Positions 7,320 through 16,862 of a DNA stretch of 18,116 nt are shown here, in pieces. Under the pieces are notes generated by a model, which was given only the letters and a program-made list of their open reading frames with translations, was not told the origin of the DNA and did not search any database. Source of the stretch: Discostella pseudostelligera (lineage: Eukaryota > Bacillariophyta > Thalassiosirophyceae > Thalassiosirales > Thalassiosiraceae); NCBI GenBank assembly GCA_036940085.1, contig JALLBK010000543.1:1-18116 (forward strand), in the 5' to 3' direction. The number at the start of each line of letters is the position of its first letter. Within the stretch, counting starts at the first letter, position 1. The position numbers and the translations under genes are program-made.

Positions 7320-9026
7320 TTAACGCGAACCATCCGCCTTGTTCAACTCCTCCTTCGCCGCCGATCGTCTTGCATAGTACTTATCCAAATCCTTCCTTGG
7401 AATCTTCTTCAACAACTCCTTAGGGAAGGCTCGTAGAATCGACCATGCCAAATCCAAAGATTCAAAGATGGTACGAGCCTGGTACGGTCCCTGAGACACA
7501 AACTTCGATTCGAACCGTTCCAAGAACGAGAGGTAGAGATGATCTTCCATCGACAATGCCTCCTCACCAACGACGGCCTTCATGGCCATGACATCCTTAC
7601 CCATGGCATACGAAGCGTACAGCTGGTTGGAGACGGAGCCGTGATCATCACGAGTCATGCCCTCACCAATGGCTGACTTCATGAGACGAGATAGGGAGGG
7701 TAGGACGTTAATGGGAGGGAAGATTCCCTTGGTGTGGAGCTGACGGTCTAGGTAGATTTGTCCCTCGGTAATGTATCCGGTCAAATCTGTAATATTGAAA
7801 AGGAGGAGGATGGGGGAGGGTGAATCGNACACACTCACCAGGAATAGGATGGGTAATATCATCATTGGGCATCGTCAAAATTGGCAATTGCGTAATCGAT
7901 CCATTCCTGCCCACCACACGTCCCGCACGTTCATAAATCGTCGACAAATCGGTATACATGTATCCAGGATATCCACGACGTCCAGGCACTTCTTCACGCG
8001 CCGCGGAGACCTCACGCAATGCATCGGCATACGAACTCATATCCGTCAAGATTACCAATACGTGTAAATCACGTTCATATGCCAAATACTCGGCCGTCGT
8101 CAATGCCAATCGAGGAGTAATGATACGTTCAATGGTTGGGTCATTGGCCAAGTTGAGGAAGAGGGCAGTACGTTGCATAGCACCACTTTCCTCAAAGTCA
8201 CTACGAAAGAATCGAGCCGTCTCCATATTCACACCCATGGCACCGAATACAATGGCAAAGTTCTCCTCGTGCGCATCGAGTGTATCCTTAAGTTTGACCA
8301 GCGAGGCCTGTCGAGCAATTTGCGCCGCAACCTCATTGTGGGGCAAACCCGCCGCACTAAAGATTGGGATTTTCTGTCCACGTGCTACCGAGTTCATAAC
8401 ATCAATGGCGGATATACCAGTCTGGATCATAGCCTTGGGATAATCACGTGCGGAGGGGTTGATGGGTTGTCCATTAATATCCAAATATGCCTCTGGTAGG
8501 ACCTTGGGACTGGAATCAATGACTTTTCCGGAGCCGTTGAAAGATCGACCAAGCATTTCTTCGGAGACACCCATTTTTAAGACATCACCGGTGAATTCAC
8601 AGCGGGTTTTACGATTGTCAATGTCGGATGTGCCCTCGAAGACTTGGACGACGGCACGGGAGCCGGAGACTTCGAGGACTTGGCCGGAGCGGGTGGTGCC
8701 GTCGCCGAGGGTGAGGTTGACGATTTCGGCATACTTGGGTAGTTTGACGTTGTCGAGGATGACGAGAGGGCCGTTTACTCCGGCAATGGTGCTGCAATTA
8801 TAAAATGACGATGATGGGGTAGTAGAAGAGGGTGAATTAATAAATGACAAAGGACGAATCTTGATGAGATGAAGTACCAAAAGAATGCAGCAAATGCCTC
8901 TTGATCGCGACACTGAACTTTTTCTTACCGGTATTCCAAGCGGGGAATGGCAGAATAATCCTTCACCAACGACAACTGATCCAACTTTTGACGGGGGGGG
9001 ATGAAACGTTCCTCGTGATGCGCCAT
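7320..9026 (-). CDS. VMA2: V-type proton ATPase subunit B (three exons)
   Basis: Non-catalytic nucleotide-binding subunit of the cytosolic V1 head, which drives proton pumping into vacuoles and other endomembrane compartments. Exons on the minus strand are 9026-8929, 8791-7839 and 7786-7320; introns are 137 nt (GTAAGA...TGCAG) and 52 nt (GTGAGT...ACAG). Joined, it gives 505 residues, the usual length. Evidence: [18 protein letters not shown] at 31-48, the QVLEV and FEGTS beta-barrel segments, [20 protein letters not shown] (154-173), [13 protein letters not shown] (174-186) where catalytic subunits have a P-loop, and the alpha/beta signature [10 protein letters not shown] at 374-383. Exon 1 encodes only 32 residues and was found by extending upstream of the conserved GVNGPLV block; its start sits in a GACCATGG context. 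A run of eight C residues (8993-9000) encodes Pro-Pro in exon 1. The undetermined base at 7828 lies in the second intron and does not affect the protein. Confidence 0.97.
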
Positions 9027-9639
9027 GGTCTCTACCTACGACTCTTGCTCCTCTTGATATGGGTGGGGGTGGGGTGGCCGTAGGGGAAGAAGTGGCAGCG
9101 GCAGATTTGCCGTCATCGCGGCGGGCCGGCCGCGGGGCGGTGATGAAGAGAGATAGAGGAAGCTTTGTCTCTCATGACGATACACTGAAATAGGGATTCC
9201 TACGCGAAAGATATCGAGAAACTCAACGGTCCGCGGCGAACCTACGGTCCCCGTAGATTTTGGAGAAGGGAGAAAGAAGGATCGTCGCCGGCCGAGCATT
9301 TTTTGGGCTGATTTAGCTTCTGAGCAGTGAGAAAGGAGTGATTCTGCAGAATCCCAAGTGATTCTCGTAACTCTCGATTCTAGCCGATCCTCTCCGAGTG
9401 GATCTTTGGCGCCAAAACGTGCCTGTGTGCGATCGACGGAGGAATTCTATGAATACTTTTTATCCACGGTCCAAAGATTCGTCACCGCCACACAAACAAC
9501 AACGACGACCAGCGACGTCGCGAGCAAGAGCATGGGGCCAATTCAATTCAATTCCATTTGATTTGGGTGTGGAAGGATCATCGAACTCCTTGCCCGCGGT
9601 CGCATTGCTATCTATTATCAGTTCACTAAAGATTAAATA
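9027..9639. promoter_or_regulatory. Divergent promoter region, V-ATPase B / phosphatase
   Basis: The 613 bp between divergent start codons. It contains a very GC-rich patch (about 9119-9141), the 14-nt perfect palindrome GATTCTGCAGAATC at 9340-9353, and the 12-nt palindrome TTTGGCGCCAAA at 9405-9416. Small open frames here have no recognisable product. Confidence 0.55.
9405..9416. promoter_or_regulatory. Palindromic E2F-like site TTTGGCGCCAAA
   Basis: A perfect 12-nt palindrome containing the E2F consensus TTTGGCGC on both strands, 224 bp before the phosphatase ATG. Confidence 0.45.
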
Positions 9640-10593
9640 ATGGGGGCTGTTCATGGCGTATATTTGAAGTATGTCGGCCTCAGCGCCGTATCCTTCGTCG
9701 GCTATCACATGGTAGTCGGAAACATTGGCCCGATGGATCCATTGCCCATGATGTCGATTTCGTCCACCGATCGCATGTTGTTAGCCACCAGCAGCGGTTC
9801 CAGCAATGAATCCAGCATCCTCGTGCCACTCTTACGTCTCGGAACTGCCTCCATTCTGGGATATTCCACCATATTGAATGGTGGCATTGCCATATTATTC
9901 AAATTACGCGCTGGCATGTCCCTCATTGGCAAAGATCGAGTGAATGGTACCATTCCCTTATGGAGTTATGCATTGTTCTTCCCGTTTCATATTCCGACAT
10001 ATACATATACCTATCTTCATACCAAGTTTGGTACGATGAAACAACCACATCAACATGGCCATGACCATGATGCAGATGACAAGAAGTCAACTTCGAAGAA
10101 ATCGACAAAGGTGACAGTTCCTGTGGCATCAGAAGTCCAACCAGGCTGGTGGGTAGGAGGATGCTACTCCAACCAACTCAACAAACAATGGGCTGGTGTT
10201 GTGGATTTGACAGTGGAATTTCCCGAACGATGTCGGTCCAACACCTTGCGGTACCTCTGCTTGCCCACCTGGGACGGAGTGCCATGCTCGCCCGAGCAAT
10301 TGGAAAAGGCAGCCAATTTTTGTATTGAGGCACGTGAGGAATGGAATCAATTGAAGATACGTGGTGAGGTGGTCGGGGAACCACAAATTCTCATACATTG
10401 TGCTCATGGACGTGGTCGATCGACTACTGTCATGTGTGCGGCATTGGTTAAAATGGGTTTGTTTGCCAATTATGAGGAGGCGTTGGAGAAGGGCATCCGA
10501 CCCAATAGGCCGTGTTGCAAACTGAACAGTTTGATGAGGAAGAATCTAGCAGAGTGGCAAAGTATTTACATTGATGGAAAGAAAGTTTGTTAG
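9640..10593 (+). CDS. Membrane-anchored dual-specificity-type phosphatase
   Basis: A 317-residue single-exon protein. The C-terminal half is a cysteine-dependent phosphatase domain: the P-loop HCAHGRGRS is at 253-261, with C254 the nucleophile and R260 the phosphate-binding arginine of CX5R. D212 in LPTWDGVP (208-215) is placed like the general acid. WVGGCYSNQL (171-180) and GVVDLTVEFPE (186-196) match the entry strands of the atypical DSP fold. The N-terminal half has hydrophobic segments at about 9-27, 61-88 and 106-118, so it probably sits in a membrane, followed by a His/Asp-rich linker (HQHGHDHDADD, 137-147) and a lysine-rich stretch. The substrate, whether phosphoprotein, phosphoinositide or phosphatidylglycerophosphate-like lipid, cannot be told from sequence. 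Membrane attachment makes a lipid substrate plausible but unproven. Confidence 0.88.
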   Translation: MGAVHGVYLKYVGLSAVSFVGYHMVVGNIGPMDPLPMMSISSTDRMLLATSSGSSNESSILVPLLRLGTASILGYSTILNGGIAILFKLRAGMSLIGKDRVNGTIPLWSYALFFPFHIPTYTYTYLHTKFGTMKQPHQHGHDHDADDKKSTSKKSTKVTVPVASEVQPGWWVGGCYSNQLNKQWAGVVDLTVEFPERCRSNTLRYLCLPTWDGVPCSPEQLEKAANFCIEAREEWNQLKIRGEVVGEPQILIHCAHGRGRSTTVMCAALVKMGLFANYEEALEKGIRPNRPCCKLNSLMRKNLAEWQSIYIDGKKVC

Positions 10594-10998
10594 ATATAGT
10601 GCTTTGGGACATGATGTTCGGAGCCCTGATGGGAGGGTGATTGTTCTCTCTTGTGGTACTTCGAGAGATCATTTTTGAGCATCGATCTCTTGAACAGTGA
10701 ATGAAAATATCATGTAGCAGCGCATCGTTGTTATTGGCTTGTTTTGAAACATAAGATGTAGAGTGTAAAGAAATAATATTGGCCCTTCCGGCTATCTTGC
10801 CAACTACTTTACATCCAATAACGCAGCCACAAAACAAGTTTGGCGAAGCAATTTTGAATCGAATGCATGTAATTATCATAGCGCTAGAGAGTGCAAATAA
10901 GTCATGACAATATCTGCAGCAAAATCATCAATGCCAAGTGGAAGATGAAGCCTACCTGCAGCAACTATTTTTTCGAAAGTACGATCCTCAGCCTACTC
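10594..10998. other. Convergent 3' intergenic region
   Basis: The 405 bp between the stop codons of the phosphatase (+) and the inositol phosphate kinase (-), presumably 3' UTRs. I see nothing structured in it. Confidence 0.6.
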
Positions 10999-13470
10999 TT
11001 ATGATCCATCAAAATTGCGTATGCGACTCTCTACTGCTTTTTGAGTGAGATACTGTGCCAACAAAGACGGGAAGTTTGGCACCTCCTTGTATCCAGGGAA
11101 GTAATTCACGTCCACCACCAGAATTTCTCTCCCTTCACTGCCACCACCTCCGCCGAAAACTGGATAATTCAGGTCATGCTTCACTATTACATCAAAGCCG
11201 AATAGTTTCAAGCCGAATGCATCTCGTATTGCGTTTGTGACTGGCTCAAGTTCTTCGTTGGTAACATATTGTGCCAAGTCGTCCGAATCACAATGAATTA
11301 TGCTGCTGTCGGCATCGAGTTGTTGGGTAGTTGGTCCATCATCGTCATCGTGAGAAGATTCCAATGAGTTAGCATCTCGCCGTTGCCTTTTCCGTATCGG
11401 TGTTCCGTGTCTTTCTAAACGATCTTTTGCAGACAGTAATGTTTTGTCGACATCCGTCATATTCGATATGATGCCAAAATCAGACAGCTTTGGATATGGT
11501 CGCTGCGAGTTGAACTCAACGTAACAGCTGCTTCCCGCGGGGCGTTCGAACTCAACGTAACTTTCCCTCGTCTGTGATGAGGCTGGCCGTCGTTGACCAC
11601 CACTACCACCCTCTTCTTCTCCCGACTGCACATCCTCCATCGAACTCACCTCACACTTTTCACCCATGGGTAAATTTGGCAAACTCTCTCGTGAAAATAC
11701 CCACACGGATTCTCCAAGCACATACACCTTGAATAACTTCTCGCCATGGTTGGCAAATTCTTGTAACAAACATGGTGTTTTGAGCCGCTGTAGTCCATCC
11801 CGTGCAAGGACGATACCCATATGATGAGAACTTTTGGTGCCCGCGGCGGTTAATGGTTTAGCAATGAGCGGATATTCAAACCCGGAATTATCAATTTCAT
11901 CCGCAAGAGCAGGTCTTGTGCGTGTGTGTGAGCAATCTACATCAATGTCCTGCATATTCCCCTCCATAATTCGATCCTCGTCTTCTTCTACCACCAGAAA
12001 TCGAGGTGTGCGCACGGGTATGCCCCCTCTGGTTGTCACGCCAGCAAGGCACCGCGACAACACCTCGGCCATTTCGGCTCGGGACATGACGGCTAATATA
12101 TTATTGGGCGAATCGACGAGGACACAGGATGGGTGGATGTTTTGCTTATAGTCACGTAGACGTTGGATGCGTACGGAGGCACGTGCCTGACGGCGTGACA
12201 TCATCATGGTTGTGGAGGGGTAAGTAGATTCGAGAAGGTTGGGATCCTCGTAATCGTTGTCGTCCATAATGACATCAGTACAATGTTCATCGAGCTCTTC
12301 TCCCTCTTCTGCACCATGCAAGTCCTTATCACGCAACATCTTGGACATACACAATATATCTTCCGTCAATTTATGCAATATCACATCGAACTTCCCACCA
12401 TGCTGCTCCTCCAATGGTGTCTCCAAATCGATGGGTACGAAAGATACACGTATAGGATGCTGTCGACGGACGACGTCAACATCATTGCTCCCTCTACTAC
12501 TGATACCCTCGTTCATACCATCCTTGCAAGATGACAATGATTGCAACATCGACGAAGAACACGATGCCGATGATGACGTTGATGTGCCCATAGTGGTTGC
12601 GACAGATGTTCCAGTAGTGGTCTCTCCCTCATCGCCCATGGTAGTAGTACCCCCACATCCACCAGTACCTCCTACCCCACTACCACCACCACCACTACTA
12701 CCCGTTCTCACCAAATGAATAGCCCCATTCTCGTCGGTCAGAAATGTTAACTGAACACTGCCACCATGGTTGCCAATACCCGACGTCGTCGACCCTCCTC
12801 CTCCCAAAACACGCAAATGCTGTTGACTGCTCCGTGTACTGCTCCAACTTCTTGTATCTTCCTCTTCGTCATCGGAAAAGAAGTGAGATGTGGTGGTGGT
12901 AGTGGCTTCGTCGAGCGATTGTTGTTGTTGTTGATGTTGCTGTTGTTGCAGCTGCAATAATAACTGTTCCTCCTCTTTCCTACCATTCCCACTATATTGA
13001 TGATGTTGTTGCTGCATCAATGAAGATATTTTGCCCACCATCGAAGTAGTAGTAGTAGTAGTAGTACTACACTCCACAGTACTCAATGCCTTGGAGGCCT
13101 CCGCCATGATGATACCCATGGTCTCCATTTTTTTCGGCCCAAAGGCATACCCGACAATAATGTCATCGAGAAAATGATGGCTTTGGTGATTGTTGGTAGA
13201 GTGGGCAGCTGATGGTGGAGCTGCTGCCGCTGGAGCTGCTGCCGCTGGTGCTGGTAGAGTATCATCCGACATGATGGCATGATACAAATCTGCGGTAGCT
13301 GCAGTAGTGCTCACAGCAGTAGGTTTAGGATCTATATTGTCGTCAGCATCGAAGTCTTGCTGATTCTGGTGCTGGTCGACGTCGAAATCGAATGCCTCAT
13401 CGGCATCCAAATTCAAACGATGCCGATGCCGATGCTGCGGTAGTAGCGAAGAAGCGCGAGATTGATCCAT
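10999..13470 (-). CDS. ITPK1: Inositol 1,3,4-trisphosphate 5/6-kinase family protein with large insertions
   Basis: ATP-grasp kinase that phosphorylates inositol polyphosphates on the route to higher inositol phosphates. The ATG at 13470 gives 823 residues; the frame is open 13 codons further but only to a GTG. Family blocks appear in order: VGYAFGPKKMETM (106-118); RVSFVPIDLETPLEEQ (341-356) with FDVILHKLTEDIL (361-373); HPSCVLVDSP (446-455); YPLIAKPLTAAGTKSSHHMG (533-552, K538 as nucleotide lysine); CLLQEFANHG (567-576); KVYVLGE (581-587); FGFDVIV (757-763); VVDVNYFPGYKEVPNF (785-800), with D760, D787 and N789 as likely Mg ligands. Typical ITPKs have 300-350 residues. The excess is low complexity: an Asp/Gln/His-rich leader, then a poly-Thr/Gln/Gly/Ser insertion (about 131-336) splitting the N-terminal domain, and smaller inserts at about 376-429, 604-660 and 690-735. 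An unrecognised intron within the insertion is possible although it stays in frame. Confidence 0.9.
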   Translation of the reverse strand: MDQSRASSLLPQHRHRHRLNLDADEAFDFDVDQHQNQQDFDADDNIDPKPTAVSTTAATADLYHAIMSDDTLPAPAAAAPAAAAPPSAAHSTNNHQSHHFLDDIIVGYAFGPKKMETMGIIMAEASKALSTVECSTTTTTTTSMVGKISSLMQQQHHQYSGNGRKEEEQLLLQLQQQQHQQQQQSLDEATTTTTSHFFSDDEEEDTRSWSSTRSSQQHLRVLGGGGSTTSGIGNHGGSVQLTFLTDENGAIHLVRTGSSGGGGSGVGGTGGCGGTTTMGDEGETTTGTSVATTMGTSTSSSASCSSSMLQSLSSCKDGMNEGISSRGSNDVDVVRRQHPIRVSFVPIDLETPLEEQHGGKFDVILHKLTEDILCMSKMLRDKDLHGAEEGEELDEHCTDVIMDDNDYEDPNLLESTYPSTTMMMSRRQARASVRIQRLRDYKQNIHPSCVLVDSPNNILAVMSRAEMAEVLSRCLAGVTTRGGIPVRTPRFLVVEEDEDRIMEGNMQDIDVDCSHTRTRPALADEIDNSGFEYPLIAKPLTAAGTKSSHHMGIVLARDGLQRLKTPCLLQEFANHGEKLFKVYVLGESVWVFSRESLPNLPMGEKCEVSSMEDVQSGEEEGGSGGQRRPASSQTRESYVEFERPAGSSCYVEFNSQRPYPKLSDFGIISNMTDVDKTLLSAKDRLERHGTPIRKRQRRDANSLESSHDDDDGPTTQQLDADSSIIHCDSDDLAQYVTNEELEPVTNAIRDAFGLKLFGFDVIVKHDLNYPVFGGGGGSEGREILVVDVNYFPGYKEVPNFPSLLAQYLTQKAVESRIRNFDGS
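12890..13076 (-). repeat. Trinucleotide-rich coding tracts in the kinase gene
   Basis: CAA/CAG-type glutamine repeats (encoding residues about 152-184) and ACT repeats encoding seven threonines (136-142) lie within the insertion that splits the ITPK fold. These tracts are prone to length variation. Confidence 0.8.
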
Positions 13471-13898
13471 GCTTTGTCCTGGTTCTGTAGTCAATTGATT
13501 GAACCGCACCCAACAGAACGGGGCTTGCGTTATCGGACGATGTCGTGGATGAGAGATCGAGATTCGTACTAGTGCTGCCCTGCCGCCAATAGGAAGGGAT
13601 CTGCATGGGCCATTGTTTGGATTTCATTGTGTGGCGGTGGTGAAAAAAGGAGTCGTCGTCGCCGCCGTCGCGCGAGAGAGATTTTTTGTGTCGCAGCATT
13701 TTGGCGCCATTTTTCTTCCCGCCGTATCTGCCACGCACAACTTTCTTCGCCAAATCTTTCTTCCCGCCAAGCAGCGGCAGCAATCTCCAAAAAATATCTT
13801 TGGATTTGGATCGGATAGGATCGGATGCTTCAATTCAAGCCAATTGCATTGCCATTGCATCCTCATCGAACCAATATCTACTATCCATTTCATTCATC
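13471..13898. promoter_or_regulatory. Divergent promoter of the inositol kinase and acetylglutamate kinase genes
   Basis: The 428 bp between divergent start codons. Several E2F-like motifs cluster at 13699-13770. A near-repeated TCGGATAGGATCGGATG occurs at 13809-13825. No gene seen. Confidence 0.6.
13699..13770. promoter_or_regulatory. Cluster of E2F-like sites
   Basis: TTTTGGCGCCA (13699-13709), TTCCCGCC (13716-13723), TTCGCCAAA (13746-13754, reverse TTTGGCGAA) and TTCCCGCCAA (13761-13770) fall within 72 bp, 129-200 bp upstream of the acetylglutamate kinase ATG. The match is to the E2F/DP consensus; binding is not shown. Confidence 0.45.
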
Positions 13899-15130
13899 AT
13901 GAAATTCCTCTCTGCTAGCTCTCTTGCCATTGCTGCTGCTTTTGGCGCGGTCGCCACCACCAATGGCTTCATCACCGTCCCATCGGCATCGACTTCATCA
14001 CGACACCATCTATCCACCACGGTGACATCATCATCATCGCCGCTCGCATCCACCAACGACAATTCTTCCTTCGCCGACCATGCCATCTCCATCGCCTCCT
14101 CCGTCTCCTCCCTCTCCGGTCAAACCGTCGTCGTCAAATACGGTGGGAATGCCATGACCTCACCCGAACTCGCCTCACTCTTCTGTCAAGACATTGCCAC
14201 CCTCCAAAAATTAGGATTGCGCATCGTTGTAGTTCATGGTGGTGGACCCATGATTAATGCTATGCTCGATAAAGTAGGTGTAGTCAGTACATGGGAGGGG
14301 GGAATGCGTGTTTCTACACCCGAGGTGGTGGATGTTGCTGCCATGGTACTATGTGGGAGTGTCAACAAGGACATTTCGAGCGGTATCGTCCAAGCAGGTG
14401 GACGTGCATTGGGATTATCCGGACGAGATGATGGATTACTCCAATGCACAAAACTATTCGGTGGTGATGACGGCACTATAGATTTAGGCAATGTGGGACA
14501 AGTCAAAATTGTCAATACACAATTAATCCATGAATTATTGGATGCAGGCATCTCACCGGTAATTGCACCCATCGGTATGGGATGCAAGGGTTCATCTGAT
14601 GAGAGTGTCGTGTACAATATCAATGCCGATGTGGCAGCTGGACGGATTGCGGGTGAATTACGTGCAGCACGAGTGTTGTTCTTAACGGATATTGCTGGCG
14701 TTTTGGATAAGGAGATGAAATTGATGGATCGATTGAGTGTGGAGGATGTGGATGCATTGATTAAAGATGAGACTATTACCGGTGGGATGATTCCAAAGGG
14801 TACGTTTTTTATTCGTCGTATGTGCTCTGTTGAAAGTTGCATCCTTTTTATGCAATCTCACATGATCTCTACCTTGTCGTTTGCATCATCATTTGGGTGG
14901 TCATCAACGATTTCCTTGGACACGCAACAACATCATTCATTACAAATCATTTTCATCTCCTATGCACTCACAAACTCTTAGTGACATATGCCACCGATGC
15001 CGTGAAATTGGGGGTAAAGGGTGCATTCATCACTGATGGACGTGTCCCCCATGCACTTTTGAATGAGTTATTGGCGGGTGGAGATGATGGTATGGGAAGT
15101 GGTGGGGGTGGTACCGTGGTCACCCTGTAA
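13899..15130 (+). CDS. NAGK: N-acetylglutamate kinase, plastid-targeted (two exons)
   Basis: Catalyses ATP-dependent phosphorylation of N-acetylglutamate, the second step of ornithine/arginine synthesis. Exon 1 is 13899-14799 and exon 2 is 14982-15130; the 182-nt intron runs GTACGT...TTAG, phase 1, joining IPK to VTYATDAV. The product is 349 residues, a usual ~290-residue kinase plus leader. Residues 1-23 are a signal peptide (MKFLSASSLAIAAAFGAVAT) followed by F24, consistent with the diatom plastid +1 aromatic rule, then a Ser/Thr-rich transit stretch to about 57. Kinase motifs: VVVKYGGNAM (77-86, K80), VVVHGGGPMINAML (110-123), GGRALGLSGRDDGLL (167-181), VIAPIGMG (221-228), NINADVAAGRIAGEL (240-254), LFLTDIAGVL (260-269) and GGMIPKV (295-301). 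A helical segment at 58-72 before the first strand matches the N-terminal helix of hexameric arginine-sensitive enzymes, which PII regulates in plants; regulation here is inference. Gly-rich residues near 333-344 extend the C-terminus. Confidence 0.95.
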
Positions 15131-16141
15131 ACTGGAGCAAAATAGTATCGACCGTCAATCATCTAGATATGAAATAGGTAGATCATGGGCTGCCATACCT
15201 AGCTGACAAAGTGTTTATATTCTCATGCTACACTAGTACAAGCTGTGATAACTCTATCTAGTGAACTACCGCTTCTCAGCATCTGACTTCCCTACTTATT
15301 CCTCACCAGCTTTTATCACTGGTACTAGTCTGAGCCTAGACATGCTTTAAATTACCACACCACATCTCACCTTGCATCACACCTTGGCTGAAATGCACAG
15401 CTCATAAACCACATAATGATGTACTTAAACATTTCTGACACTAGTATCTCTCATATTGCATCACCTACTCATCAACTTAGTGCCATTGCTGCATCATTCT
15501 CACTCATTGCCTGTCCTCAGCAGCAGCCGATTGCACCTCCACACCAGCACCACACCCCCACTCCTGCTCACATGTCTTGTACAGTATCTCTTCTCAGCTT
15601 CTTCATCCTGTCCTGAGCTTGCAGCATTCAGTTTGTTGTTTTGTATCAAAGTACTTCAAGGCAATGGCTTCATCTTCCTCTCAGCTTGCATTTGATCAGC
15701 TTCATGCATCACCCCTCTTCTTCAGCTTGGTGTGAATCAATGATCAATTCAGCTCTTTTATGTTCATTGCATCAGCAGTTTACCTTTCTTAGATTCTTCT
15801 TGCATCCTTGACATTCTTGAGCTACAAGTATGTCTTGCAACATTTTCTTGTTGCATCATTGCAGCTACTATGAATTGCTTCATTTTCCATTTTGCATGTT
15901 TCCACCTCCACTCCCTAAGATCACTACTAGGCAGCAGGATCTTCTGCTTGTTTTGTTTGCCACCACCACCATCATGATTATTTCCTCCTCACTTCTCAGC
16001 TTCTTGCCATCAGCATGCAGCATGCATCAATTATATCATTCTTACAATCATCCTCATCAATAGATGACTCTTGCAGCTTCATGCAATTTCTTGTAGCACA
16101 TCAACACAACTTACACCACTGCACACAGGAGCATGAGAAGG

Positions 16142-16173
16142 TGTGATGATCATCATCAGGTGTAATCATCACA
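16142..16173. repeat. 9-bp inverted repeat
   Basis: TGTGATGAT (16142-16150) and ATCATCACA (16165-16173) are perfect complements with a 14-nt loop. It lies just upstream of the hairpin array and may be part of the same structured segment. Confidence 0.7.
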
Positions 16174-16224
16174 GTGATGAGGAGGAGGATGCTTGTACTT
16201 GTACCAACACTGAGAGCAGAACAG

Positions 16225-16415
16225 CAAAGATTCTCAGTGTAACTGGGTGGTCTGTAACACAACACCCATTCTTGGTGTAAGAATGGGTGGTTCTTGGCAT
16301 CCATTCTCTGTGTCATTGGGCGGTCAACACCCATTCTCAGCAGTGGAATTGGGTGGGTGGCACCCATTCTCAGTGTTATTGGGTGATGATCAACACCCAA
16401 TCTTTGAGTTAGTGG
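16225..16415. repeat. Tandem array of about six 30-38 bp hairpin units
   Basis: Each unit has CACCCATTCT (or a variant) followed after a short loop by (A)TTGGGTGG. Unit starts are at about 16225 (degenerate), 16263, 16298, 16328, 16361 and 16394, a spacing of 38, 35, 30, 33 and 33. Unit 16263 forms a perfect 11-bp stem (CACCCATTCTT / AAGAATGGGTG, 5-nt loop). TTGGGTG at 16379-16385 also pairs with CACCCAA at 16394-16400. No flanking gene explains it. Confidence 0.85.
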
Positions 16416-16532
16416 CTCTTAGGATGCAGATAATTATCATGCTAGTAAAATGCTGAAAAGGACGAAAATGGAGGACATCCACAAGGACAGTAACAAAAGA
16501 ATGATGCTGAGGAACATTATGCTGTGTGAGGC

Positions 16533-16570
16533 AGGAGGAGGAGGAGGAGGAGGAGGAGGAGGAGGAGGAG
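16533..16570. repeat. (AGG)n microsatellite
   Basis: An uninterrupted AGG trinucleotide tract of about 38 nt. On the minus strand it reads CCT and would encode poly-Ser or poly-Pro in short frames that lack other support. Confidence 0.95.
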
Positions 16571-16862
16571 CAAGGTGCTGCTGACAGCTGCTGATGATGG
16601 ATGATGGTAGTACTTCTTTGAGGGCAGTTGTCAGGGGCATTTGGTGGTGGATCATGATGCTGGTGTTGAGGAGGATGTGGCAGTGGCAGGTAGTGGAGCA
16701 TGCTGAGATGGAGAGAGGAGGCAGAGAAGAATTTCAGGATGCTAACAAAAACAAAAAATGATACTGATGAAGAACACATCAGCACTGAAGATCCTGCTCC
16801 TGCTGTGAGGAGGTGGTGCTGCTGGTCTGCTGGTGCCTGGGGGGCGAGGTGCTGCTGACTGC

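Noticed and set aside
7828..7828. Frameshift or pseudogene in V-ATPase B at the undetermined base
   Set aside because: The N falls inside a 52-nt intron with good GTGAGT and ACAG borders; the spliced protein is intact.
13471..13509. 13-residue N-terminal extension of the inositol kinase
   Set aside because: It would start at GTG; the first ATG is at 13470.
13686..13898. 71-residue N-terminal extension of acetylglutamate kinase
   Set aside because: It would begin at TTG and bury the signal peptide; the ATG at 13899 gives a proper plastid leader.
16225..16415. CRISPR array
   Set aside because: Units are imperfect, have no unique spacers of constant size and no cas genes, and the context is a eukaryotic nuclear genome.
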